Source of the DNA: DAISIK01 sp036822055
GTDB taxonomy: Bacteria > Verrucomicrobiota > Verrucomicrobiia > Opitutales > Puniceicoccaceae
Assembly: GCA_036822055.1 (NCBI GenBank)
Contig: DAISIK010000003.1
Span: forward strand, 1 to 64,000
Length of the DNA stretch: 64,000 bases
Direction of reading: 5' to 3'
A program made the position numbers and the translations under genes. Below are positions 8,507-17,393 of this stretch, piece after piece. Within the stretch, counting starts at the first letter, position 1. Each line of letters starts with the position of its first letter. The notes beneath the pieces are model-generated. The model did no database searches, was not told the DNA's origin, and was given only the letters and a program-made list of their open reading frames with translations.

Positions 8507-9535
8507 ATGAGACCCGGGAAATTGCCAACCATATCTATTTTGTTGCCGGTGAGGAACGGGGTACCCCACCTCGCCGAGGCGATCCAGAGTCTGGTTGATC
8601 AGACCTATGAGGATTGGGAGCTTCTGATAGGTAACGATGCCTCGACGGATGCGACCGAGGCTTTGGTGTCCACATTTGTGGACGAGCGAATTCATCTGAA
8701 GACGTTTGACCGGCCAATGGGAGTGGCTCGCGTTTTAAACGCCTTGGAAAAAGATTCAAGGGGGGAGCTTATCGCGAGGATGGACGCCGATGACATCTGC
8801 CTCCCCCAGCGGCTGGAAACCCAAGTGGATTTTCTGAAAGAGAATCCAGCTCTTTCCCTGGTCGGTTGCTGGGCAGAAGCATTCGGGGCGGTGGACGTGG
8901 ATTACCGACTACCTGCATCGCATGAGGATATTTTTGCGACACTTCTCTTCCAGCCATCGCTGATCCATCCATCGGTGATCTGGAGGCGGGATCGCTTTCG
9001 CGAGTTCGGTCTTTGCTACCAGGAGGATCCACCGACTGCGGAGGACTACGCCCTCTGGTGGGAAGCAGGGAAGGTGATCAGAATGGCCAACGTATCCAAA
9101 AAACTGATACGATACCGAGTCAATCCGGCGATCAAAATCTCGGCCTATCTTGAGCAGCAGGTTGCGGGAGACCTCGAGGTAAAGTCGAAGATTCTGGACG
9201 AACTCGGTCTGGAGGTGACCTCCAATGATTTGACGATGCTTCAGCGGGCGGGAAAATTTCCACAGGAGGTATTTGAATTCGAGTTGGTGGCCCTGGCTCG
9301 TTTGTTGCGGCGCATTAGACGGGCCAATGCAAAAAGCGGGTTAATGGAGCGGAGGGCGCTTGAACGGGTCCTGGTACGGAAGTTGTATTTGGTGGCTTGT
9401 ATGCAGGGGAGAAAGGGTGAAGTGATGGCGGCCTTTCGCGCGTTTTGGGGAGCTTGGAGTTTGCGAAGATTGGTCTGGGGCGGACGTTGGTGGATCGCGC
9501 AAGCGACCAGACCGATGAGGAGAGCTGTAGGATGA
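8507..9535 (+). CDS. Family 2 glycosyltransferase
   Basis: A 342-residue GT2 enzyme. ISILLPVRNGVPHLAEAI opens the fold, LLIGNDASTD is the nucleotide-binding block and ARMDADDICLPQRL holds the metal-binding Asp pair. The motif order matches enzymes that build O-antigen and capsule repeats. The ATG at 8507 follows the GGA-rich end of the previous gene and begins two bases after its stop; a TTG at 8492 in the same frame is less likely. The C-terminal 100 residues are basic and may contact the membrane. It overlaps the next gene as ATGA. Confidence 0.85.
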   Translation: MRPGKLPTISILLPVRNGVPHLAEAIQSLVDQTYEDWELLIGNDASTDATEALVSTFVDERIHLKTFDRPMGVARVLNALEKDSRGELIARMDADDICLPQRLETQVDFLKENPALSLVGCWAEAFGAVDVDYRLPASHEDIFATLLFQPSLIHPSVIWRRDRFREFGLCYQEDPPTAEDYALWWEAGKVIRMANVSKKLIRYRVNPAIKISAYLEQQVAGDLEVKSKILDELGLEVTSNDLTMLQRAGKFPQEVFEFELVALARLLRRIRRANAKSGLMERRALERVLVRKLYLVACMQGRKGEVMAAFRAFWGAWSLRRLVWGGRWWIAQATRPMRRAVG

Positions 9536-10485
9536 CACCGGTTTTGGTCATCTTTTTCAATCGCAGCGATAAGGTAGCCCGATTGATGGCGCGCCTCCGG
9601 GAAGTGAAACCGGAGATTCTTTTGTTGGCATCCGATGGCCCGCGGCCGGGGGTGGCTGGAGAAGCGGGAAAGGTGGCAGCGATTCGGGAAATGGTGGATG
9701 GGATGGTAAATTGGTCATGTACGATCCATCGGTTTTATCAAGAGATCAATCTGGGTTGTGGTCTCGGACCGGCGACAGCCATCACCAGGACTTTTGAACT
9801 TTATGAGGAGGCAATCATTTTGGAGGACGATTGTGTCCCCGACCCCTCCTTTTTCCCTTATTGCGCGGAACTACTGGAACGGTACCGGGACGATCCCCGC
9901 GTAATGGTTATCTCGGGACAAGCTTTTGTCGGTGTACCGAGGCGGAGGGAGGCAGACTATTTTTTTACTCGGTATCCTTATACCTGGGGTTGGGCCAGTT
10001 GGCGAAGGGCCTGGGAACTCTTTGATTTAAACCTATCCGACTATCAGGCGATTCTGGATGAAGGATGGATGGAGGATGTATTTGAGGAAAGGCAAATGCG
10101 ACGGGTTTGGAGGAGACGCTTTGAATGGGTAAAGGATTTCCGGGATCCTTCGGTCTGGGACTTTCAATGGTTTTTTGCGTGCATCTTCAAGGGGGGGCTC
10201 TCGGTTTCTCCCTATGAGAATTTGGTTGATTACATCGGATTTGGAGACGGGGCGACCCACACCAACGATGCGGGCCGTTTTCCGGTCTGTAAGCCTACAG
10301 GGGTAAGGTTTCCGCTGCGGCATCCCCGATTGGTGGTTCGTGACCGGCTGGCAGATCGGGCGATTGGACGTCGCTACTATGCCTACAACGAATTCCTCTT
10401 TCAGGTGGCGGCGATTGGACGTCGATGGATGCCCCGGAGATTCTGGGCTTGGCTGAAGCGGAGATTCCGATTTCGTGCGGGTTGA
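9532..10485 (+). CDS. GT-A glycosyltransferase of the HlpA-like / GnT-I-like type
   Basis: A 317-residue protein. It begins TPVLVIFFNRSDKVARLM, and EEAIILEDDCVPDPSFF carries the EDD metal-binding motif. TWGWASWRRAWELFD follows. This order matches bacterial proteins often labelled 'hemolytic protein HlpA-like', which are distant relatives of N-acetylglucosaminyltransferase I. The label is historical and does not imply haemolysis. The ATG at 9532 gives an ATGA overlap with the upstream stop; an open extension to 9445 exists. It is probably a cytoplasmic glycan transferase. Confidence 0.7.
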   Translation: MTPVLVIFFNRSDKVARLMARLREVKPEILLLASDGPRPGVAGEAGKVAAIREMVDGMVNWSCTIHRFYQEINLGCGLGPATAITRTFELYEEAIILEDDCVPDPSFFPYCAELLERYRDDPRVMVISGQAFVGVPRRREADYFFTRYPYTWGWASWRRAWELFDLNLSDYQAILDEGWMEDVFEERQMRRVWRRRFEWVKDFRDPSVWDFQWFFACIFKGGLSVSPYENLVDYIGFGDGATHTNDAGRFPVCKPTGVRFPLRHPRLVVRDRLADRAIGRRYYAYNEFLFQVAAIGRRWMPRRFWAWLKRRFRFRAG

Positions 10486-10487
10486 GG

Positions 10488-11897
10488 ATGAAACGTCTAT
10501 TTGATTACTTGAAAGCAAACGATAGCTGGGTGGTTTTTCTGGCAACGGCAGGCTACGGATTTTGCGTTTCGAGCCTCGTGCTCTTTTTTCTGATACCCAC
10601 CTTTCTAGGTGATCGCGCCAGCAAGGAGGGATTGGTGGATGGTTTGGACTCGGGTGCTTTTCACGAATTGGCGGTGGTCCAACGGGAGGAGATGGTGCGG
10701 GAGGGGCTTGGTGCCTGGAAGCTAAACCCGGGTTGGTCGGACAACCAACCAGCGGGGATTGCTTCTCTGGTTTACTGGGTCTTCTGGCCTCATCCGGGCT
10801 GGATGCTACCTCTGAATGCCCTGCTGCACGGGTTGGCAGGAATGGCTCTCTATCGAATCCTGCGCTTGATCGGCTTTGGCAAGCTGGCTTCCGGCATCGG
10901 TATTTTGCCGATGGTGGTTTTCCCCTCAAACCTGACCTGGCTGGCCCAGATTCACAAAGATGGATTCTTCATTGCCGGCTACTATCTTTACCTCTGGGGC
11001 GGACTCAGATTGATGCATCGTGAGGGTTTGAGGCTCTGGACGGTAAAGTCGGTGGGTTTGGTAGTTGGCGGTGCTTGGCTCATGGGATTGGTTCGGCCCT
11101 ACGGGGTGACCCTGAGCTTTGTCGCAGTGCTGGTGGTGGGACTGGTGCTTCTGGTGATGCGAGCGTTTCAGGAACCCTTCTCGAAGCCTGCATTTTTAAT
11201 GAAGAAGGGTAGTTGGCTGCTGCTTGGTTTGCTTCCGTCTCTGGTTTTTGTGGGTTTCAAGGCGAATGGGTTGGGGGATGCCAATGATGATCGGGAAACC
11301 AGGCATACCGAAAAGGCTGAGGTTGATTCATTGCCGCGAGTAGGCGCTACGACGGAGGAAGAACCAGGGGATGAGTGGCTAACTCCGGCAGCAATCTACT
11401 GGGAGCGCTCCTCATGGCTGCCGGAAATTATCGACCGTGTTTTCCAGAGGGTGGCCTACAATCGGCAGATTTTTCTGGGGATCTATGGCTACGAGGGAAG
11501 CACGCTCGATGGGGAGCGTCTGTTTAATCGGACCTCCGCCGTTTTGGGTTACCTTCCGAAAGCGTTCAAAAATGCTTGGCTAGCGCCTTATCCCGGGCAG
11601 CTTGAGGGACAAGCCCGCAGCCCAACCGGGGGAGCTCAAAGACTGGTTTCAAACTTTGAAATGCTGATTGCCTATCTTCTTTTAGCTGCTTGCGTCGTCC
11701 GGATGGGGGTGCTGATGGAATGGAGGATCTGGATGGTGATCCTGACCTCTTCTCTGGTGATGTTGCCCCTGGCGATTGGACTACCGGCGGTCGGCTCGTT
11801 GTACCGTATTCGCTACGGACCTTTCATGGTTGGGTTGGCCATCGGAGCAGCTGCGATCGTAGCCCATGTGCGGCGGAGGCTGGAAGACAGCCCTTGA
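10488..11897 (+). CDS. Polytopic membrane protein, GT-C-like
   Basis: A 469-residue protein with about ten hydrophobic spans. After the first span, an external-type loop carries acidic residues in VDGLDSGAFHE and the segment LNPGWSDNQPAG. Membrane glycosyltransferases of the GT-C fold usually have a catalytic acidic residue in this loop. A later AQIHKDGFFIAGYY resembles the Lys-Asp motif seen in some GT-C and polymerase-like proteins. It may transfer a sugar from a polyprenyl donor outside the membrane, or act as a polymerase; the sequence does not decide. The ATG at 10488 is two bases after the upstream stop. It is followed by a 161-base gap. Confidence 0.6.
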   Translation: MKRLFDYLKANDSWVVFLATAGYGFCVSSLVLFFLIPTFLGDRASKEGLVDGLDSGAFHELAVVQREEMVREGLGAWKLNPGWSDNQPAGIASLVYWVFWPHPGWMLPLNALLHGLAGMALYRILRLIGFGKLASGIGILPMVVFPSNLTWLAQIHKDGFFIAGYYLYLWGGLRLMHREGLRLWTVKSVGLVVGGAWLMGLVRPYGVTLSFVAVLVVGLVLLVMRAFQEPFSKPAFLMKKGSWLLLGLLPSLVFVGFKANGLGDANDDRETRHTEKAEVDSLPRVGATTEEEPGDEWLTPAAIYWERSSWLPEIIDRVFQRVAYNRQIFLGIYGYEGSTLDGERLFNRTSAVLGYLPKAFKNAWLAPYPGQLEGQARSPTGGAQRLVSNFEMLIAYLLLAACVVRMGVLMEWRIWMVILTSSLVMLPLAIGLPAVGSLYRIRYGPFMVGLAIGAAAIVAHVRRRLEDSP

Positions 11898-12058
11898 GAA
11901 GAAAGGAAAGCACGATCAAGACGGACTGGGTCCAGGTTGAAGTGGATTCTCTCGATCCTTTTTGGGACCGCAGGGCCTGAGTTGTAATCCAATTTGGAGG
12001 ACGATTTTTGGTTCGACTGAAGATTGCGATGAACTAGAAAGTTCTATGGGGTGTCCAA

Positions 12059-12724
12059 ATGGTAACCACATACAGCCAGCCGAAACCCGAGAAGGAAGCT
12101 TGCGTGACAACCTCACCCGGTTCCCTCATTGGACCTAGGGTTTTCGGGATTGGCCTCGGAAGAACGGGAACCAAAAGCCTGGCAGTCGCCCTTTCGTTTT
12201 TGGAAGTTGAGCCCTGTATCCACAATCCTCCCTTCTCGCAGATTCATTCGATCCGAGCGGGAACGGATAATGGTGTGACGGCATTTTATCGCTACCTTGA
12301 CTACAAATACCCGGGGTCGAAGTTTATCTTAACGGTCAGGGGACTCCCGAGTTGGTTGCGGTCGATGGAAAGCATCACAGGATATCAACCAGTGGACAGA
12401 GGAGATGATGACATGATCCTTCGAAGAACTCTGATCTATGGAACCACAATCTTTGATCGGAGGGCTTACATTCAGGAATTCAAAAGGCACCACCGAGCTG
12501 TCCTGGAATACTTTCGGGGGCGCCGGGAGGATCTGTTGGTGATGGATATTCTGAACGGAGACGGTTGGGAGGTGTTGTGTCCTTTTCTTGAATTACCTAT
12601 TCCGGATATACCTTTTCCTCACCGGAATGCCCGCCCGCGAAGGAAGCCTTTTCAAGGCTGGCTTGACGAACAGCTTTTTCGCTGGGGGCTGAAGGGGAAA
12701 AACTCTTACAGCTTAGAAACCTAG
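12059..12724 (+). CDS. Sulfotransferase-family protein
   Basis: A protein of up to 221 residues. FGIGLGRTGTKSLAVALSF is a clear phosphosulfate-binding P-loop. FILTVRGLPSWLRSMES fits the 3'-phosphate-binding segment of the Sulfotransfer_4 type. Two starts are possible: the ATG at 12059, and a GTG at 12104 that is preceded by AAGGA at good spacing and would remove 15 non-conserved residues. The gene follows the widest gap in the first part of the cluster, so a promoter may lie at 11898-12058; no clear -35/-10 pair is visible. Its likely substrate is the exported glycan. Confidence 0.7.
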   Translation: MVTTYSQPKPEKEACVTTSPGSLIGPRVFGIGLGRTGTKSLAVALSFLEVEPCIHNPPFSQIHSIRAGTDNGVTAFYRYLDYKYPGSKFILTVRGLPSWLRSMESITGYQPVDRGDDDMILRRTLIYGTTIFDRRAYIQEFKRHHRAVLEYFRGRREDLLVMDILNGDGWEVLCPFLELPIPDIPFPHRNARPRRKPFQGWLDEQLFRWGLKGKNSYSLET

Positions 12725-12728
12725 CTGA

Positions 12729-13979
12729 TTGACGGAATCTTCTCCAGCTTTTGGCGTGGTGGGTAGTTGGGTTCCCTCAGGTTGGGAACAAAACTACCGA
12801 GCTGCGAATTCGCCGACCATTTGGGTTCAGCGCAATATGGTGGAGACTCTAAAGAGAAACGGGGTGCCCATAGAGCAAATCTGGACCGTCATGCCCATAC
12901 CCCGCTGGCCGAAGGAGAGGCGTTGGAGGGTCCGCCCTTCCAGGTCGGAAATTGAAGAGCTCAATCGGGCAGACTGTGCGGTTGAGTTGCTGGGCGGCTG
13001 GAATATCGAGCCATTGAAATCGATTGGAATCGGAGTCGATTGGATCCGGCAGATGGGTGCCTGGGCAAAAAGAATGCGTCGATCGGGTCGCCGGCCCTAC
13101 CTTTTGTCCTACAACCTTGGGCCAAATCATTTCCAGATCGGGTTTATTGTGGCTGGTTCGAGAATCTTCAGGGTCCCGGTTTGTGCGCTGATTACCGATT
13201 TGGACGGATCGTTGGAGGGGGGTGGATCATTTTCCCGGAGAGTGATCTACCGATACCAGACCGCTTGCCTGCGGAAGGTGAGGCGTTTGGCAGTTCTCAA
13301 TCCCGAGGTACTCCGCGACATAAGCTGGAGGGGCGATGCGCCTTTTCATTTGGATGGGCTCTTACCGGATGATGGCTTCGCAAAAAAACTGATGGAGCTG
13401 CCGCTTAAACCACCGGGACGGGAGACGCGTTTCCTTTACGCGGGTTCCTTGAATGCGCTGAGGGGAGTCGATCGTTTGCTGGAAGCGTTTTTGCAACTGG
13501 GTACTGTCGATGCGACTTTAACCATAACGGGGGCCGGGCCACTTGAGCAAAAAGTTGCAGCAGTGGCAGAAGGATCTCCCAAGGTGCAGTGGCGGGGTTT
13601 CCTGGGGAAGGAAGAGGAGCGTCTGCGGACCTTTGAGGCAGCTGACATCGTGCTCAATCCCCACCGGATGGAGGGAGAGGCTGCCCGATCCGTTTTTCCC
13701 TCCAAACTGGGTGAGGCACTTTGCTCGGGACGTCCGGTACTCTCGACCCCACTTCGATCGCTCGGAGCTATGGAGAACTTTCTTTATCTCTCCCGTGACG
13801 ACTCGGTTGAAGGCCTGAGAGATGCGATGCTGGACCTCATAAAGATGGATGGGAGGGCCAGATTGGCGATGGGCGAGGCTGGAAGGAACCATGCGCGGTG
13901 TCACTACACCTGGGAGGTCCAGGGCGCGAAATTGGCTGATTGGCTTGCAGAATGGACCTCGGTATCTTCCACGAAATGA
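12729..13979 (+). CDS. GT4-like glycosyltransferase
   Basis: A 416-residue GT-B protein starting at TTG 12729. The C-terminal half has RFLYAGSLNALRGVDRLLEAF, a typical start of the nucleotide-binding domain, then LTITGAGPLEQKV and PSKLGEALCSGRPVLSTP as the donor-binding block. The N-terminal half is divergent but has PYLLSYNLGPNHFQIGF. There is no membrane span, so it is probably a peripheral cytoplasmic enzyme. It lies four bases after the sulfotransferase and overlaps the next gene as ATGA. Confidence 0.75.
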   Translation: MTESSPAFGVVGSWVPSGWEQNYRAANSPTIWVQRNMVETLKRNGVPIEQIWTVMPIPRWPKERRWRVRPSRSEIEELNRADCAVELLGGWNIEPLKSIGIGVDWIRQMGAWAKRMRRSGRRPYLLSYNLGPNHFQIGFIVAGSRIFRVPVCALITDLDGSLEGGGSFSRRVIYRYQTACLRKVRRLAVLNPEVLRDISWRGDAPFHLDGLLPDDGFAKKLMELPLKPPGRETRFLYAGSLNALRGVDRLLEAFLQLGTVDATLTITGAGPLEQKVAAVAEGSPKVQWRGFLGKEEERLRTFEAADIVLNPHRMEGEAARSVFPSKLGEALCSGRPVLSTPLRSLGAMENFLYLSRDDSVEGLRDAMLDLIKMDGRARLAMGEAGRNHARCHYTWEVQGAKLADWLAEWTSVSSTK

Positions 13980-15118
13980 ACGGTTTCCAGGGGATACAGA
14001 TCGAGAGGTTCCGAAGACTACTCCTCGGAATCTGGTTGGGATTGCAGGTTCTAATGCTCCTGATTTTTGGGCCGGTGATTGCGGGAGACTCGGAGCGATT
14101 CCTTGAGTGGGGTGTCAGATTGTTTTCGGAGGCCAGATTGGACGGATGGAGTGGGCAGTTCTCTGCCTTTATCCTCTGGACCGGGCTCTGGCAGCTGATT
14201 ACTCCCAACTCGTTGCTCGGGATGGTCGGGGCGCAAATTTTTCTGGTTTTTTTCGCATTGAAAAGGTGGTCGGGGCCGAAGGTCCTTCCGGTTGGATTGG
14301 GAGTATTGGCGCTCTTCTGGTTTGTCAGCTATCCGGACTTTTACCGATGGCCGCGCTATGTGATGACGGAGGCTCTCTTTGTAGCTTCAGTGATGGCTGT
14401 TCTGGCGCAGATTGGGTCTTGGGGTCCTGAAGAGAAAAGCTGCCGCAGTTATTTGTTCCTCGGAGTCCTTGTCGTGTTGAGTGCTTCGATCCGACCGCAC
14501 GGATTACTTTGGATACCGATCCTCCTCTTCTGGTGGGTGTCTAGCTTGAGAAACGGGCTGCGGTGGGTGCTGCTGATGGTTCTCGCCCTTTTTTCCCTTT
14601 CCCTGACCGGTCCTTTTGACGCGCTCCTGAGATCGGTTTCGCTACCAGTCTATTTTAACCAGGGAACGATCATTTGGTCGGTTGAGGATTGGACCATTCG
14701 GATGCCGGGGTCGCTTGATTCTGAGCGGGGGGTGGTTCCAGCGCTCATTCTCTATGGATGGCAGCATCCGCTGGAGACCACTTCTCTGATCTTCTCCCGG
14801 GTTCTGGTTTCCCTGGTCCCGGTACGAAGCGCTTTCTCAGATCTCCACAATCTGGTTAACCTGATCTGGATCGGGTGTTTTTATACTTGTGTTTTGAAAG
14901 GGATTGGCGGGTTTGCCCGGCGCTGTCCCGATTTGGCCCGACTGTGTGGGATTTACCTCTGTTTTCACCTTGGACTAGCGGGGATGATGCATGGGGAGTG
15001 GGATGGTCGGTGGTTTTTGTATCTCCTGCCGGTCTTTTGTTTTCCTGCAGCTTTTGGGCTTATTGGTTTTGCCCAGCAACTAAGAGAGATGGTGCTAGTA
15101 AGAAAGGGTATGCCGTGA
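13976..15118 (+). CDS. Polytopic membrane protein, GT-C-like
   Basis: A 380-residue protein with about nine hydrophobic spans. The first span is followed by VIAGDSERFLEWGVRLFSE, placing an Asp and a Glu early in the first external loop, as in GT-C transferases. A later WPRYVMTEALFVASVM matches the conserved TE/SE-type motif after the third to fifth span in many GT39-like proteins. I cannot assign a substrate. The ATG at 13976 gives an ATGA overlap with the previous gene; the next starts with a GTGA overlap. It is the shortest of the five polytopic proteins in the cluster. Confidence 0.6.
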   Translation: MNGFQGIQIERFRRLLLGIWLGLQVLMLLIFGPVIAGDSERFLEWGVRLFSEARLDGWSGQFSAFILWTGLWQLITPNSLLGMVGAQIFLVFFALKRWSGPKVLPVGLGVLALFWFVSYPDFYRWPRYVMTEALFVASVMAVLAQIGSWGPEEKSCRSYLFLGVLVVLSASIRPHGLLWIPILLFWWVSSLRNGLRWVLLMVLALFSLSLTGPFDALLRSVSLPVYFNQGTIIWSVEDWTIRMPGSLDSERGVVPALILYGWQHPLETTSLIFSRVLVSLVPVRSAFSDLHNLVNLIWIGCFYTCVLKGIGGFARRCPDLARLCGIYLCFHLGLAGMMHGEWDGRWFLYLLPVFCFPAAFGLIGFAQQLREMVLVRKGMP

Positions 15119-16203
15119 AAGTGGTTCAGGTAATTAACCGACTGATTGGCGGAGGAGCTGAAGTGATGGTGGCGCAAATTCACTCCCGATTACTGGAGGC
15201 GGGGATCGATTCATGGATCGTGAGCATGGAAACCGGGGATCGTCGGGGGACGGAGCGGGTTCTTTCCTTTGGACGACGCTATCCGCGGGTCAAGGAGCCG
15301 TTTCTGTTGCGTCGAATGATTGCCGGGCTGGAGAGAGATGGGGGAGCGATTGATATCATCCATTCTCACCTCACCCAGAGCCAGGCCTTCTCAAAATTTG
15401 CGAAGAGGAAGACAAGGGGTGCGAAATTGGTCACCACCGAGCATGATACCCTGAACCGGCGACGGGAACTCTGGTTCGGTCGGATCTTTGATCGGTGGTT
15501 GTATCATGGATACGAAAGAATCATCTGCATCAGTGAGGGGGTTCAGCGTTCGATGCTGGAGTGGTTGCCAAAGCTTCCGGCGGCAAACTGCCCGGTTGTT
15601 CCGAATGGCGTGGAGATTGAGCGCCTGCTGGCTTTGCCTCGGGGAGAACGAAAGGAAGGGGAGCCTCTGCGATTGCTTTCGGTGGGAAGATTGGTGGCCA
15701 AAAAGAATTTTAGTTTGAGTTTGAGGGCCTTGGCTGGGCTGTCCGATCTGGACTGGAGGTATACCATGGTGGGGGACGGAGAGCAGCGCGCCGAGCTGGA
15801 GGCGCTGGCTGCCACCCTGGGAATCCGGGAGAGGGTAGATTTCGCCGGTTTTCAAGAGGAAGTTCTCCCGTTTTACCAAGCTGCTGACGCTCTATTGGTT
15901 CCCTCACTTTGGGAGGGTTTTGGACTAGTGGCGGTCGAGGCTCTGGCTGCTGGCATACCAGTTCTGGCGGCTAAGGTTCCCGGAATATCAGAAGTGCTCG
16001 GCAGTGACGGGAAGGTTGGTTTTTTATTGGATCTGGAGCGGATTGAAGATTGGACCGCAGCGGTGCAGAAAGTGGCCAGCCAAGCCGATGGAGGAGTTCC
16101 AGCCACCCTGGCCAGAGCGCGGGCAAAGGAGTTTGGGATCGAAAAAACTGTGAGGGGCTATATCAAAATCTATGAAGAAGTTTTGGGGATGGGGGATAGA
16201 TGA
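15115..16203 (+). CDS. GT4-like glycosyltransferase
   Basis: A 362-residue retaining-type GT-B enzyme with complete family motifs: VVQVINRLIGGGAEVMVAQ at the N terminus, VTTEHDTLNR, PVVPNGVEIERL, LLSVGRLVAKKNFSL and VPSLWEGFGLVAVEALAAG. The frame is open upstream to 14875, but the GTG at 15115 starts exactly at the conserved N-terminal strand and overlaps the previous TGA as GTGA. It acts at the cytoplasmic face on the lipid-linked glycan. It is the most canonical GT4 in the cluster. Confidence 0.9.
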   Translation: MKVVQVINRLIGGGAEVMVAQIHSRLLEAGIDSWIVSMETGDRRGTERVLSFGRRYPRVKEPFLLRRMIAGLERDGGAIDIIHSHLTQSQAFSKFAKRKTRGAKLVTTEHDTLNRRRELWFGRIFDRWLYHGYERIICISEGVQRSMLEWLPKLPAANCPVVPNGVEIERLLALPRGERKEGEPLRLLSVGRLVAKKNFSLSLRALAGLSDLDWRYTMVGDGEQRAELEALAATLGIRERVDFAGFQEEVLPFYQAADALLVPSLWEGFGLVAVEALAAGIPVLAAKVPGISEVLGSDGKVGFLLDLERIEDWTAAVQKVASQADGGVPATLARARAKEFGIEKTVRGYIKIYEEVLGMGDR

Positions 16204-17393
16204 ATGCGGTAAACGAGGGAGGAGCTAATCGAGAAGGCGGGCTGGTGATCGCCTTTCTGGCAAATTCAAGTTGGTATTTAGCCAACTTTCGCCTTGGCAT
16301 CATGAAGGAGTTGATCAGGCGCGGAATGAGGGTTCTGGCCTTGTCTCCGGAGGATCCCTACAGCGAGTTTATCAAGGCCGCCGGAGTGGAGTGGTTTCCG
16401 GTTCCTCTGAAGCGGCGTCACTACAATCCGCTTCAGAAGCTTCAGGTGGTTCGGGCGATCCGGCACATTTATCGAAGGGAAAAGGTGGACTTGGTTCACC
16501 ACTTCACGCTCGAGGCGATCGTGATGGGAACAGTGGCCGCGAGATACCGATACCCGAAACCGCCAAAGATTGTTCAGTCGGTCACGGGAATGGGGATCGT
16601 TTTTTCCTCGAGAGACAAGCGCTGGAGAATTGTCCGAATGGGGTTGATTCCGTTTCTGCGCCGGACCCTGCCAAGGGGCTTGGTGATTGTTGAGAATGAG
16701 TTGGACCGGCGGAGGATAGGTCGCCTCCTCGGAAGGCACTCAAGGGCAGAGATCCTGACCATCCCGGGAGGGGGCGTTAACACGAGGCGGTTCCATCCAG
16801 AAGGCAAGAAACTTCTTCCGGAGTCCAACGGGGCTGTCCGATTTCTACTGGCCGGGCGGCTGCTCAAAGAGAAGGGTGGGGCTCTTTTCGCAGAGGCTGC
16901 GGGGATCCTGGCGAACGAGGGCTTTGAGTTCTTGCTGGCCGGAGAGCCGGATGCCGGGAGCGGCGATTCCCACACTCGAGAGGAAATCGAGGGATGGGCA
17001 AGATTGCCTGGTTTCACTTGGTTGGGAGGCGTTGAACGGATGGATGAATTGCTCCGCTCAGTGGACGTGCTGGTCCATCCGACCTTTTACGGGGAGGGAT
17101 TGCCCCGGATTATTATGGAAGGTGGAGCCAGTGGGTTGCCGGTGATTGCCAGCTCAATCGCAGGATGTCGGGAACTCGTTCAAGACGGAGTCAATGGATG
17201 GATCTTGCGGAGCAAGTGTGCGCATGAGCTGGCAAATCTGATGAAGCAGGCGGCTGGTGTGGGGGCGGCTGGGCGATTGGAAATGGGCAGAAAGGGACGC
17301 CAATTCTGCGAGCAACGGTATTCTGAAGGGCAGGCGACCAGGGCAACCCTGGATGTCTACGAACGTTATTTTCCGGGAGTTTTTAAGGGGTGA
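16200..17393 (+). CDS. GT4-like glycosyltransferase next to the initiating transferase
   Basis: A 397-residue GT-B enzyme. IAFLANSSWYLANFRLG at the N terminus and VQSVTGMGIVFSSRDKR in the first domain are typical of GT4 enzymes encoded beside undecaprenyl-phosphate sugar transferases. These often add the second sugar. The C-terminal block is LPRIIMEGGASGLPVIAS. It overlaps its neighbours as ATGA (upstream) and GTGA (downstream). Position directly before the initiating transferase supports a role as second-sugar transferase, which is inference from context. Confidence 0.85.
   Translation: MNAVNEGGANREGGLVIAFLANSSWYLANFRLGIMKELIRRGMRVLALSPEDPYSEFIKAAGVEWFPVPLKRRHYNPLQKLQVVRAIRHIYRREKVDLVHHFTLEAIVMGTVAARYRYPKPPKIVQSVTGMGIVFSSRDKRWRIVRMGLIPFLRRTLPRGLVIVENELDRRRIGRLLGRHSRAEILTIPGGGVNTRRFHPEGKKLLPESNGAVRFLLAGRLLKEKGGALFAEAAGILANEGFEFLLAGEPDAGSGDSHTREEIEGWARLPGFTWLGGVERMDELLRSVDVLVHPTFYGEGLPRIIMEGGASGLPVIASSIAGCRELVQDGVNGWILRSKCAHELANLMKQAAGVGAAGRLEMGRKGRQFCEQRYSEGQATRATLDVYERYFPGVFKG

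Noticed and set aside
10033..10929. 298-codon minus-strand open frame
   Set aside because: It spans the end of one recognisable gene and the start of another on the plus strand; its Pro/Ser/Arg-rich product has no recognisable domain.
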